NCBI RefSeq assembly: GCF_036032445.1
Contig: NZ_CP107932.1
Coordinates: forward strand, 5,272,501 to 5,336,500
Length of the DNA: 64,000 nt
Reading direction: 5' to 3'
From: Nocardia sp. NBC_00416
GTDB taxonomy: Bacteria; Actinomycetota; Actinomycetes; Mycobacteriales; Mycobacteriaceae
The stretch's first letter is position 1, and each line of letters starts with the position of its first letter. The position numbers were made by a program, and so were the translations under genes. Positions 12,613 to 20,556 of this stretch are shown here, piece by piece. A model generated the notes under the pieces. It worked only from the letters and a program-made list of their open reading frames with translations. It ran no database searches and was not told the origin of the DNA.

Positions 12613-12899
12613 CGCGTTGTGGGCGATCCCATCGGCGAACAACCCCTGAACGGCTGTTCTTCTCTCGGTCTATTTCGGGGCTGGAACACAGCCGGTCGAC
12701 CGGGCGAAGTGCCGCGGATCCATGGTCGACCGCGGACGTAGGTACGGCTCTCGGTCCCGAGCCTGCCGGAACCACCCGTAACGTGGGAGTGATCACCGGC
12801 CCTTACCAGGCGTTTTGTCTTGTCATCGAGTGTTCCTGTAGTCTCTGTTCGGTCGTTGACGATAGTAAAGTCTCGCTAGCGTCCAACGATCAAAATCAC
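12613..12899. other. Spacer before tRNA-Ile, no gene seen
   Basis: No supported ORF. TTGTCT (12815-12820) with TAGTCT (12839-12844), 18 bases apart, is a possible sigma-70-type promoter for the tRNA, but it is weak. Confidence 0.35.
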
Positions 12900-12973
12900 G
12901 GGTCTATAGCTCAGGCGGTTAGAGCGCTTCGCTGATAACGAAGAGGTCGGAGGTTCAAGTCCTCCTAGACCCA
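12900..12973 (+). tRNA. ileT: tRNA-Ile (GAT)
   Basis: 74 bases with a full cloverleaf. The acceptor GGGTCTA pairs with TAGACCC, the anticodon GAT is at 12934-12936, and the T-arm contains GTTCAAGTC. CCA is not encoded. Position after the gyrase operon is conserved. Confidence 0.97.
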
Positions 12974-13107
12974 CAGAACAGAACCCGATCTGTTTCCGGC
13001 TGGTTTGTACCGCGCGGAACGGGTCGGGTTTTTGCTGTGCGGTGGCCATTGCGCTGACCGGTTCGGGCCTCGACGCGTATTGAATCGGCAACCACTAAGC
13101 TGTGCTC

Positions 13108-13215
13108 ATGAAATACGTTCTCACCATCGGAATTGTCGCTGCGGTTCTCATCGGTATCAACAAGCTGCGCCGGCGTGATGACGACGATGCGTGGCACGCG
13201 GTTACCACCCGCTGA
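13108..13215 (+). CDS. DLW-39-like small membrane protein
   Basis: A 35-residue ORF, ATG to TGA, beginning MKYVLTIGIVAAVLIGINK and ending RRRDDDDAWHAVTTR. One N-terminal membrane helix (about residues 3-17) is followed by a basic then acidic patch and an Asp-x-Trp motif near the C-terminus. This resembles the actinobacterial DLW-39 family of about 39 residues, which is known from the gyrA/tRNA-Ile neighbourhood. No strong ribosome site is visible. Function is unknown. It is easily missed because of its size. Confidence 0.65.
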   Translation: MKYVLTIGIVAAVLIGINKLRRRDDDDAWHAVTTR

Positions 13216-13268
13216 CGCATCCTCCATCGTTGCCGGATGACCCGGTGCACACCGGGGAACTCATATGA

Positions 13269-13919
13269 TCACGGCCGGGCCAGCAGTTCGATGACCGAGT
13301 ACACCTGCTCGGTGGTCGGTATCGGCAGATTGTCCCGGCCGTGGATCAACCCGAGTCCGATGTACACCATCGCGCCGGCCCGCAGGCCGGCCTGATTCTC
13401 GTCGAAGCCGAGATCCAGCATGATTCGGTAGACGGTTTCGAATACCCCCTGATCCAGTTTGCGCACGGCGGCCGCGACCTTCGGATTGCTCCGCGACCAT
13501 TCCCGCACTGTGGTCTCCACGATCCAGTGCCGGTGATCGACGAGCATCGCGGCCATTTTCTCGATACGGTCTTCCACCGGTATCGCCGCGAAGGCGCCGA
13601 GTTCGCGCACTGTGTCGCTCTGTACCGCGCTCCAGCGGTCGGCCATCGCCGCCATGAGCTGCTCGATATCGTCGAAGTGCCAGTAGAAGCTACCTTTGGT
13701 GACGCCCAGTTCCTGGCACAGTCGCGGGATCTTGATCGCCCCTACGCCTTCGCTCGACAGGAGGTGCAGCGCGCCGTCGACCCAGTCGTCGTAGGACAGC
13801 CGGGCCGGGCGTCGGCGCCGGCTCTGTTGGGCTCGAGCCTTTTTCGATTTCGGTCGCTGCGTCGCCGTCCGGGCATCGGGCGGGTCGGGGTGCGAAGCGG
13901 TGGACGGATCCGCCGTCAT
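13269..13919 (-). CDS. TetR/AcrR family transcriptional regulator
   Basis: 216 residues. The N-terminal 45 residues are basic and flexible. The helix-turn-helix spans about residues 47-95, with VGAIKIPRLCQELGVTKGSFYWHF as its recognition part (shown in pieces GVGAIKIPRL and GVTKGSFYWHF). The C-terminal ligand domain is variable, so the effector cannot be told. It is divergent from the DUF2236 oxygenase gene at 14201, which it probably represses together with itself; an inverted repeat lies between them. Confidence 0.93.
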   Translation of the reverse strand: MTADPSTASHPDPPDARTATQRPKSKKARAQQSRRRRPARLSYDDWVDGALHLLSSEGVGAIKIPRLCQELGVTKGSFYWHFDDIEQLMAAMADRWSAVQSDTVRELGAFAAIPVEDRIEKMAAMLVDHRHWIVETTVREWSRSNPKVAAAVRKLDQGVFETVYRIMLDLGFDENQAGLRAGAMVYIGLGLIHGRDNLPIPTTEQVYSVIELLARP

Positions 13920-14102
13920 CGGTCCGATGGGTCAGCGCTGGGACTCATACCCCGATGGTAGGGGAGCGGGTCGGGGGCCTCGACGTATTCGTCGATCGCG
14001 GTGGTCGGCCCGATTCCTGTCCGGGGTCCGGCGTCCGCGCGTCTCGGTCTTCGCGACTCTGCTCACCGGTCCTTCTTCTCCGTACTCCATGGTACTGCGC
14101 TT

Positions 14103-14120
14103 CCATACATGTCAGTATGG
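14103..14120. promoter_or_regulatory. Candidate TetR operator
   Basis: Inverted repeat CCATAC-N6-GTATGG in the 281-base divergent spacer, 80 bases upstream of the oxygenase start. Its size and spacing suit a TetR dimer. Confidence 0.5.
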
Positions 14121-14200
14121 TGTGGCCGCGCGACCGCGGCGGTGCACCAGAACGGCGACAGCCGGTCGATACACGGCTGTCCCGGCGAGGGAGAACAGCG

Positions 14201-15484
14201 ATGTCGATACCAGCGACGACCCCGGACAGCAGCACCGAAAAGGCCGCCGGTCGGTGTCCGGCGGCCTTCCGCTATTGGCAGGCCCGGGAGAACCCGCGGG
14301 TCCGGTGGGCCGAACGGATGGTTCGCAGGCTCACCGGCAGTGAGCTGTTCCCGACCGATGAGCAGGCCGCAGCATTGTGCGCGGATATGTTCTCCGGCGA
14401 TCCGGTCGCGGAACGGTTCGTCGCGGAGGTCGTGCGCGGTGAGATCGGGCGCGAACGCGGACGGTCGCTGCTGGAGACCGCCCTGCGCGACGGAATCGAC
14501 GCCGTTCCCGGGGCCCCGGACGCCATGTGTGCCCTGTTCGACGAGTTCGAGACCGTTCCCGACTGGGTCCAACCCGAACTCGTGGAGCGCGGTGCCGCGG
14601 TATGGCGGCGCTGGGGCACGATGCTGTTCAGTTTCGCCGGCGCCGAAACCCTGGAGATGTACACCGAATCCGCGGTCGCCACACCCTTGTCGCTGGCCGG
14701 CGGGTACGCGGGCGACAGCGCATTGCGCCGCTTCCTGGAGACCTGCCGGTTCTGGATGGATGTCTCCCGGCCGGGCGCGCTGCTGACGCCGGGGTCGGCG
14801 GGGCGGGCTACCGCACTGAAGGTGCGGATCATGCATGTTTCGGTGCGCTCCGGAGTCGAGCGGCACCCGGAATGGGATATCGAACGGTGGGGGCTGCCGA
14901 TCAGCCAGACCTACCAGTTGCTCACCCTGATCGCGGGCAGCACCATCCCCGGCCTGGGGCTGTGGGCGCTCGGCTATCAGACCACACCCGCGGAATTCCG
15001 TGCGCTCCTGCACTTTCAGAAGTACCTGGGATACCTGCTGGGTGTCCGGCTGGCCTGGCATCCGGAGACCGTCGCCGACACACTGCGGGTGATGGCGATG
15101 ACAATGGTCGCCCGCGCCTACGACTCGGGCGATCACGGGGCCGAGCTCATCGAGTCCTATCCGGAGGCGTTCGCGCCCAGGAAGGAGCACCGCGGCCTAG
15201 CCCGCGTGCGCGCGCAGTACAACTACCGGATCAATTCGGCCTATCCGGCCCTGTACATGCTGCCCACCACGCGCCGGAACTATCGCATGCCGTCCGCGTT
15301 CCCGTGGGTACTGCTGCCCATCGCCCGGATTCCGCTGGTGACCGTCATGGAGGTCGCGCGGCGGATCCCGCCGATCGGACGCCTGCACGAACAGATCATG
15401 CTCTGGCATCGGGAGAACTGGTATCGCGAGCAGATGCAGGGCCGCGAGGCGGAGTTCGAGGCCAGCGGTGCGCTGCGCAGGTGA
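14201..15484 (+). CDS. DUF2236 (MpaB/Lcp-type) heme oxygenase-like protein
   Basis: 427 residues of the family that includes fungal MpaB and the rubber oxygenase Lcp, which are b-type heme oxygenases. A conserved central region reads RIMHVSVR followed by ERWGLPISQTYQLL, where the family places heme and catalytic residues. The C-terminal part has short hydrophobic stretches but no clear signal peptide. ATG 14201 follows GAGGGAG at about 14187. Divergent from a TetR regulator, which suggests an inducible oxidation system. The substrate is unknown; rubber cleavage should not be assumed. Confidence 0.85.
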   Translation: MSIPATTPDSSTEKAAGRCPAAFRYWQARENPRVRWAERMVRRLTGSELFPTDEQAAALCADMFSGDPVAERFVAEVVRGEIGRERGRSLLETALRDGIDAVPGAPDAMCALFDEFETVPDWVQPELVERGAAVWRRWGTMLFSFAGAETLEMYTESAVATPLSLAGGYAGDSALRRFLETCRFWMDVSRPGALLTPGSAGRATALKVRIMHVSVRSGVERHPEWDIERWGLPISQTYQLLTLIAGSTIPGLGLWALGYQTTPAEFRALLHFQKYLGYLLGVRLAWHPETVADTLRVMAMTMVARAYDSGDHGAELIESYPEAFAPRKEHRGLARVRAQYNYRINSAYPALYMLPTTRRNYRMPSAFPWVLLPIARIPLVTVMEVARRIPPIGRLHEQIMLWHRENWYREQMQGREAEFEASGALRR

Positions 15485-15578
15485 TACGCCGTCCGGGCCG
15501 GGTACCCTTGTTTGACGGTGTACGTGCCGGAACGCTACTGTTTCGCAGGCGACTCGCGGCGCGCCCGCCTGTCCGGCC

Positions 15579-15651
15579 GGGGCCTTAGCTCAATTGGCAG
15601 AGCACTGCCTTTGCAAGGCAGGGGTTAGGGGTTCGATTCCCCTAGGCTCCA
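15579..15651 (+). tRNA. alaT: tRNA-Ala (TGC)
   Basis: 73 bases. The acceptor GGGGCCT pairs with AGGCTCC with one G-U pair, the anticodon stem is CTGCC/GGCAG, and the anticodon TGC is at 15612-15614. CCA is not encoded. In related genomes it is close to tRNA-Ile; here two genes separate them. Confidence 0.97.
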
Positions 15652-15656
15652 CTTCA

Positions 15657-15694
15657 AAACGCCTCCTACCTGTGAGAACAGGCCGGAGGCGTTT
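15657..15694 (+). terminator. Terminator after tRNA-Ala
   Basis: AAACGCCTCC (15657-15666) pairs with GGAGGCGTTT (15685-15694). A second hairpin CCTGT-GAGA-ACAGG is nested in the loop. Confidence 0.8.
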
Positions 15695-15708
15695 CGTATC
15701 TCAGGTCC

Positions 15709-15742
15709 GTGCCCTGCTCACCCGAGTGCCCTGCTCACCCGA
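15709..15742. repeat. 17-base tandem duplication
   Basis: The unit GTGCCCTGCTCACCCGA occurs twice in direct succession (15709-15725 and 15726-15742), at the 3' end of the broken hydrolase gene. Confidence 0.85.
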
Positions 15743-15971
15743 GTTCATCGGCGGAGGCGACGACCACTCCGTACAGGTCGGCGATCGTCGCCAACGCGCT
15801 GTGGTGCAACCCGTCGGCCGGTATTTCGGATACGAGCCCGGCCAGCGGCCGCGTCGCGCAGGCGTCCGCGACGACAGTCGGCCTGTTCCCGCGGAGGAAG
15901 GCGCCTTCGGCGGTGAAGGTGACACACATGTGGGTCATGAAGCCGGCGATGACCAGATCGGTGTTACCTGC
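15735..15971 (-). pseudogene. Isochorismatase-family cysteine hydrolase, 5'-truncated
   Basis: The minus strand keeps only the last 79 or so codons of an isochorismatase-like hydrolase. It reads AGNTDLVIAGFMTHMCV, with the catalytic Cys in THMCV, then VVADACATRPL and a normal C-terminus. A TGA occurs in frame just upstream (15978-15980). The N-terminal part of about 110 residues, with the catalytic Asp and Lys of this family, is gone. The break coincides within some 15 bases with the start of the truncated regulator on the other strand. Confidence 0.75.
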
Positions 15972-16771
15972 CCGATATCACCTTCGCGGAGGTCGCGACT
16001 CGCGCCATCGACACCCTGGTGGTTCCGGGGGCGGTCGAGTCCGACGAGCGGCGCCGCGTCCGGGCGGTCGCCGACGCCGCTGTCGCGGAACGGGTCCGCG
16101 AGCTCGCCGGCAATACGCGACGGGTCGCATCGGTATGCGTCGGAGCGCATCTCCTGGCCGCCGCCGGGCTCCTCGACGGGAAACGGGCGACCACCCACTG
16201 GTCGACGGCGCGGCAACTCGCCGCCGAATATCCCGCGGTCACCGTCGACGCGGACCCGATATATATCCGGGACGGGGATGTCTGGACGGGAGCCGGGCTG
16301 AGTGCGTGCATCGATCTCGCGCTGGCGCTGGTCGCGGACGACTTCGGTGAGGCGTTGGCGCTGCGCGTCGCGCGACAGCTGGTCGTTTACCTCAAACGTC
16401 CCAGCGGCCAGAGTCAGTTCAGTGTTCCCCTCGACCCCCTTTCGACGACGCGGCGGATAGACGAGATCCGCCACTACATCACTCGCAACGTCACCGAACA
16501 TCTCACCGTGGCCGCACTGGCGGAGCGAATGCACGTCAGCGAGCGGCAACTCACCCGCGTCTTCAAACAGGAGCTCGGTACGACACCGGCGGCCTACATC
16601 GAGCGCGCCCGGGTCGAGGTCGCCCGCAACCGGCTGGAAACCACTGACGACACCCTCGAACGCGTCGCCGCGATCAGCGGGCTGAACACCGTCGACACCC
16701 TCGCGCGGGCTTTCCGCCGGACACTGCGGGTCACACCCGCCGATTACCGGAAGCGGTTCCGGACGGGTTGA
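15965..16771 (+). pseudogene. GlxA-type AraC regulator (DJ-1/PfpI + AraC HTH), N-terminus missing
   Basis: The frame opens abruptly at YLPDITFAEVATRAIDTLVVPG, the middle of a DJ-1/PfpI-like domain; some 65 normal N-terminal residues are absent. The nucleophile-elbow Cys region (RVASVCVGAHLLAAAGLL) remains, and the C-terminal AraC domain looks complete, with two helix-turn-helix units (LTVAALAERMHVSERQLTRVF and TLERVAAISGLNTVDTLAR). Translation could start at GTG 16019, giving 250 residues, but without a good ribosome site. The DNA-binding half could still fold; normal effector sensing is unlikely. Confidence 0.7.
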
Positions 16772-16814
16772 TCGGAACGCGCTCGGATGGGCTCGCGAAG
16801 CTCACGGCCGTGGG

Positions 16815-17159
16815 TCAGCAGGCCGCTCGGCCGAGCCGGTCGCGGTGCCGGTCACCCCACTCCTCCAGTGGTCGCAGGGCCCGGGCGAGATCCTCACCCA
16901 GTGGAGTCAGGGAGTATTCGACCCGCGGCGGGATCTCCGGGTACACCTCGCGGTGGACGACGCCACTGGTTTCCAGCTGACGCAGATTCTCGGTGAGCAC
17001 CTTCTCGCTCACTCCGGTCAGGTTCCGGCGGATCTGCCCGAACCGCCGGGGGCCCTCGCCGAGGATCCACATCAGATGCAGTTTCCATTTGCCGCCGACC
17101 ACGTCGATGGCCACCGACATACCGCATACCTCGTGATCCGTATCACCGATACCGGTCAC
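16815..17159 (-). CDS. HxlR family transcriptional regulator
   Basis: 114 residues of the winged-helix HxlR family. Features are VVGGKWKLHLMWIL near the start, RRFGQIRRNLTGVSEKVLTENLRQLE as recognition region (given in parts: RRFGQIRRNL, VSEKVLTENL) and EYSLTPLGEDL in the wing. A Cys lies at residue 12, the position used for redox or aldehyde sensing in several HxlR proteins. It is divergent from the dehydrogenase at 17298 and probably controls it. Confidence 0.93.
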   Translation of the reverse strand: MTGIGDTDHEVCGMSVAIDVVGGKWKLHLMWILGEGPRRFGQIRRNLTGVSEKVLTENLRQLETSGVVHREVYPEIPPRVEYSLTPLGEDLARALRPLEEWGDRHRDRLGRAAC

Positions 17160-17244
17160 TGCGTCCTCCCGACCTCGATACGGACCTCGCGGTAAGCAAC
17201 CACACCCGCGAGTGCGTTCTTTCCGACTCTACCTGCGGCGACGA

Positions 17245-17254
17245 GTATCGATAC
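17245..17254. promoter_or_regulatory. Possible HxlR operator
   Basis: The perfect 10-base palindrome GTATCGATAC lies in the divergent spacer, with further GATACC/GGTATC half-like elements nearby. Assignment to HxlR is inference from position only. Confidence 0.3.
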
Positions 17255-17297
17255 CGGCGCCGAAACCATCTGAACCACTATGGAAGAGGACACCCGT

Positions 17298-18176
17298 ATG
17301 TCTCAGCAGAACAGTCGGTCAGTCAGCGTGATCGGGCTGGGCCCGATGGGCCGGGCGATGGTCCGTGCGTTGCTGGCCGCCGGGACCGAGGTCACCGTGT
17401 GGAACCGAAGCGCTGAAAAGGCGGACGCGATGGCCGCACTCGGGGCGAAACGGGCCGCGACCATAGCCGAGGCCCTCGACGCCAACGAGGTGATCGTGCT
17501 GAGCCTGACCCACTATGCCGCGATGTACGACGTACTCGGCGGGGCAACCGACCGGCTTCCCGGGAAGGTGATCGCCAACCTATCGTCGGATTCGCCGGAC
17601 AACGCTCGGAAAGGGGCGGGGTGGGTGCGGTCCCACGGCGCGGAGTTCGTCTCCGGCGGATTCATGTCCGCAGGCGACAATATCGCCCACCCGGCTTCGT
17701 ATGTCTTCTACAGCGGCCCACGCGCGGTCTTCGAGGCGCACGCCGAACTGCTGCTTCCGCTGAGCCCCCAGGAGTATCTGGGCGAGGACGACGGTCTCGC
17801 CCAGGTGTTCTACCAGGCGCTGCTGATCACCTTCCATCCGTGGATGCTCGCGTTCGATCAGGCGTTGGCCGTGATCGAGCGATCCGGCAACGATATCGAT
17901 CAGTTCTTGCCCTACGCCCAACGTTCCAGTGCGGCCTACCCGTTCTTCATGGCTGAATGGGCAGCGGCAGCGAAGAACGGTGGACAGGGTGATCTCGCCG
18001 CGTTCCAGATGATGGATGCGGGCGCGCAGCACATCATCGACGCGAGCGAAGAGGTCGGCGTGGACGCCACGCTTTCTCATGCGGCACAGGGCCTGTGGCG
18101 CCGGGCCCGAGCCGTCAGCGAACAGGCCGGGCGTCCGGTGTCGATCTTCGAACTGATGGGCTCCCGAGTTTCCTGA
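17298..18176 (+). CDS. NAD(P)-dependent dehydrogenase, imine-reductase-like
   Basis: 292 residues of the beta-hydroxyacid dehydrogenase/imine reductase group. The Rossmann motif VIGLGPMGRAMV is at the N-terminus and a nucleotide-binding segment is at VTVWNRSAEKA. The C-terminal all-alpha domain (from about residue 165) would dimerise. The usual 6PGDH/HIBADH substrate motif is replaced by GGFMSAGDNIAHP, as in imine reductases, and the catalytic Lys of HIBADH is not evident. ATG 17298 has GAGG 9 bases before; an upstream ATG at 17280 lacks one. The substrate cannot be predicted. Confidence 0.88.
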   Translation: MSQQNSRSVSVIGLGPMGRAMVRALLAAGTEVTVWNRSAEKADAMAALGAKRAATIAEALDANEVIVLSLTHYAAMYDVLGGATDRLPGKVIANLSSDSPDNARKGAGWVRSHGAEFVSGGFMSAGDNIAHPASYVFYSGPRAVFEAHAELLLPLSPQEYLGEDDGLAQVFYQALLITFHPWMLAFDQALAVIERSGNDIDQFLPYAQRSSAAYPFFMAEWAAAAKNGGQGDLAAFQMMDAGAQHIIDASEEVGVDATLSHAAQGLWRRARAVSEQAGRPVSIFELMGSRVS

Positions 18177-18238
18177 CCGTGCGCCGGCGTTCGGCTCGGC
18201 ACCGGCCGCTCGGCGTACCTCGACCCGAATGTCGATCG

Positions 18239-18766
18239 TTATGCGCGGTGGCCCGCACCGGGATTCGCCTGGCGCGCCTTCTCGGCGATCTCCTCGGCGT
18301 ACGCCTGGTGGCCCACGCCGGGGAGTTGCTCGAGGGTCAGGCTCTCGATATCCCAGCGCGGTCGGGCGTCGGCGATGAACCGGATCGCGTCGCGGACATT
18401 GCGATCGTCGGCCGGTTTGCCGATATGCGCCGACGGGGTGTGCAGCCGGAGCCAGCCGAGCAGATCCGCTGCCGTGCCTTCGATGCCGGTGGCGGTGACG
18501 ACATCGTCGGAGCCGGAGGTGTCGGGGAGTAGCAGACTGGTCGGGGAGACGCCCAAGGCGACCGCGAGCGCCATCAGATCGTCCACATCGATGCGGCGCT
18601 CACCCCGCTCGATCCGCGACAATCCGAGTACCGGGATCGGCCGGCCGAGAGCCTCGAGCCTGCGCGCGAGATCGGCATAGCCCAGGTTCATCCGGTTGCG
18701 ATACCGAAGGACATTGTTGCGAACAGTATCCCCGGTGGGGCCGAAGGGGTTCTTCTTGATCACCAC
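18239..18766 (-). CDS. XRE-family helix-turn-helix regulator
   Basis: 175 residues with an N-terminal Cro/CI-type domain, about residues 13-82: RMNLGYADLARRLEALG, LGLSRIERGERRIDVDDL and ALAVALGVSPTSLL. The C-terminal 90 residues have no recognisable enzyme or sensor domain. It stands alone, convergent with the dehydrogenase. A 34-base palindrome lies about 90 bases upstream and a 13-base direct repeat just before the start, suggesting autoregulation. Confidence 0.9.
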   Translation of the reverse strand: MVIKKNPFGPTGDTVRNNVLRYRNRMNLGYADLARRLEALGRPIPVLGLSRIERGERRIDVDDLMALAVALGVSPTSLLLPDTSGSDDVVTATGIEGTAADLLGWLRLHTPSAHIGKPADDRNVRDAIRFIADARPRWDIESLTLEQLPGVGHQAYAEEIAEKARQANPGAGHRA

Positions 18767-18854
18767 CTGACCAGGTTGATCTATCGAAATGATGGCGTCA
18801 AGGATCGTCTTGATCAGTCCAGGTCGGGGGGTTCGGAGCGGTCGAACGCCACCG

Positions 18855-18888
18855 TCAGATCATCTTGATAGCTATCGAAATGATCTGA
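18855..18888. promoter_or_regulatory. 34-base near-perfect palindrome upstream of XRE gene
   Basis: The dyad is centred between 18871 and 18872; 15 of 17 base pairs match. Outer arms are TCAGATCAT (18855-18863) and ATGATCTGA (18880-18888), the inner core ATAGCTAT. CTATCGAAATGAT, the right half, recurs as a direct repeat at 18781-18793. An operator for the adjacent XRE protein is the likeliest reading. Confidence 0.6.
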
Positions 18889-18921
18889 TGTAGAAGTGTT
18901 TTGATGGCATTCGGTCATCTA

Positions 18922-19563
18922 TCAACTCGAGCGGGTGGCGAGAAGGTAGGCCTGCGGGGTCGGCTCCTCACCCCGGGCTCGGCGACCGAGCCGCGCGTCG
19001 ACTGTGAAGCCGACGCCCTCGAGCAAATCCTCGATCTCCTCCGGTACGAGCCGGTGGAAGTCGAGGGATATGGCGTGCCCGAATCCCTCGTCGTGATGAC
19101 TCACGTCACGACCGGCTTGGAAGGCGAGCAGGAGTGGTGCACCCGGTCGCAGCACCCGGTGGAACTCGGCGAGCACCGCGGCCCGTTCGGCGGGTGGGAT
19201 ATGGATGAGGGAGTACCAGGCGAGCGCGCCGGCCAGCGAATGATCCGCGATATCGAGTGCCGTCATCGAGCCCTCGTCGAATCGGATATCCGGAAAGCTG
19301 CGCCGGGCCATCTCCACCATGGCCGGTGACAGGTCGATCCCGTGCACTCGGACCCCCGCCGCGGACAAGAAGGCGGCGACCCGGCCCGGGCCACTACCGA
19401 TATCGGCGACCGGTCCGGTATCGCCGACCAGTTCCGCGAACGCGGTGAGCACCGCCCTGGCCCAGGGGTCGCCTTCGAGTACCCCCTCGAAGTGCTGGGT
19501 GTAGGCGGTCGCGATCGCGTTGTAACCGGCACGAGTGGCGGAGAGGAAGGGAGGTTCGAGCAC
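18922..19563 (-). CDS. Class I SAM-dependent methyltransferase
   Basis: 213 residues of the methyltransferase 11/25 type. Motif I VADIGSGPGRVAAFL is at about residues 52-66, the acidic motif II is HGIDLSPAMVEMARR, and post-motif segments are LAWYSLIHIPP and FHRVLRPGAPLLLAFQ. No membrane segment. The substrate cannot be inferred and no neighbouring pathway gene helps. ATG at 19563. Confidence 0.9.
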   Translation of the reverse strand: MLEPPFLSATRAGYNAIATAYTQHFEGVLEGDPWARAVLTAFAELVGDTGPVADIGSGPGRVAAFLSAAGVRVHGIDLSPAMVEMARRSFPDIRFDEGSMTALDIADHSLAGALAWYSLIHIPPAERAAVLAEFHRVLRPGAPLLLAFQAGRDVSHHDEGFGHAISLDFHRLVPEEIEDLLEGVGFTVDARLGRRARGEEPTPQAYLLATRSS

Positions 19564-19676
19564 AGGGGCACAATAGCTTCCGGCCCCGCGAACCGGAGGC
19601 GACAGTGACGCCGCCGCTGCCGGGGCGTAGTTTTGAAGGTGTCGACCCTGATGGAGTGAGTGGAGAAGACCTGGTC

Positions 19677-19934
19677 ATGTCCGCTGCGGAGCCTGCCGTA
19701 CCCGGGATCGACGGCTCGGATTGGAGACGGGGAAGAGTCTTCTGGTTCGACTCGGAGAAGGGGTTCGGCTACATCAAACCCGATGACGGGACCGAACAGG
19801 TCTTCGTGGAATACCGGTGCATAGAAACGGACGGCTACCGGACTCTGCGTGCGGGTCAGCCGGTGCTGTTCGTCAGTACCGCCCGACCCCGTGGCCACGA
19901 GGCGGTGACCGTCCGCCCCGACGGGGCAGGTTAG
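19677..19934 (+). CDS. Cold-shock-domain-like protein
   Basis: 85 residues from ATG 19677, with GGAGAAG about 10 bases upstream. An upstream ATG-containing frame reaches 19605 but has no ribosome site. After about 17 residues comes a cold-shock fold: RGRVFWFDSEKGFGYIKPDDG includes the RNP1-like KGFGYIKP, then VFVEY in place of the usual VFVHF RNP2. It ends ARPRGHEAVTVRPDGAG. Probably a single-strand nucleic-acid binder; it is more divergent than the major CspA proteins. Convergent with the thioesterase gene, 16 bases apart. Confidence 0.85.
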   Translation: MSAAEPAVPGIDGSDWRRGRVFWFDSEKGFGYIKPDDGTEQVFVEYRCIETDGYRTLRAGQPVLFVSTARPRGHEAVTVRPDGAG

Positions 19935-19950
19935 TCCGCTGGAGCGGTGG

Positions 19951-20460
19951 TCAGCGCCGGACACCCATCGCGCCGCATACCGGAGCAGGCCAGTCCGCGA
20001 CCGAGGTCGCCAGTTCGCGATCGAGGGCGGCCGCGATATCGGCGGCGAACGGTGTGGCCGATCTGGTGCGCAGATCGACGTGGACGGCGGTGACCTCGAC
20101 GGTGCAGCTGAGCCGCCGGGTGGTGTCGTTGACCAGCAGCGCGATGATGTGCACGACCTTGTCGGAACGGTCGACACCCCGGACATAGATCGAAACGTCC
20201 TGGCCGACCAGGGTTTCGGCATAGTACCGGATGTGGTGTTCGGCGGTGAAGAATCCGACACCCCGGGTGCCGCGGTACTCGTCGCTGATCCCGACCCGAT
20301 CGAAGACCCGGGTGGCGCCCGCTACGCACAGGTCGAAGTAGTGCGCGATGTTCATGTGATCGTTCTCGTCGCGGTAGGACTCCGGGACGGTGATCGGCCC
20401 CAGTTCCCGGGGCAGCGCGACCACCTGGTCGTAGTCGGGTATCGAGACGACGCCGGTCAT
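19951..20460 (-). CDS. Hotdog-fold acyl-CoA thioesterase family protein
   Basis: 169 residues from ATG 20460, which has GCGGAG 6 bases upstream; a longer frame to 20502 is less likely. The sequence YRDENDHMNIAHYFDL holds the 4HBT-type D-x-x-x-H-x-N element of hotdog thioesterases, followed by GFFTAEHHIRYYAE. One hotdog domain is present. It would hydrolyse acyl-CoA or betaine-type thioesters; the exact substrate is unknown. 96 bases downstream of the second DUF2236 gene, same strand. Confidence 0.85.
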   Translation of the reverse strand: MTGVVSIPDYDQVVALPRELGPITVPESYRDENDHMNIAHYFDLCVAGATRVFDRVGISDEYRGTRGVGFFTAEHHIRYYAETLVGQDVSIYVRGVDRSDKVVHIIALLVNDTTRRLSCTVEVTAVHVDLRTRSATPFAADIAAALDRELATSVADWPAPVCGAMGVRR

Positions 20461-20556
20461 ATGTACTCCGCTCGGTTGGGCACGGCAACAGTGTATCGAC
20501 ACAGAACCGCCCCGGATCCGGGCGGATCAGGGGCGGTGACTGCCGGTCGAGTGGAA

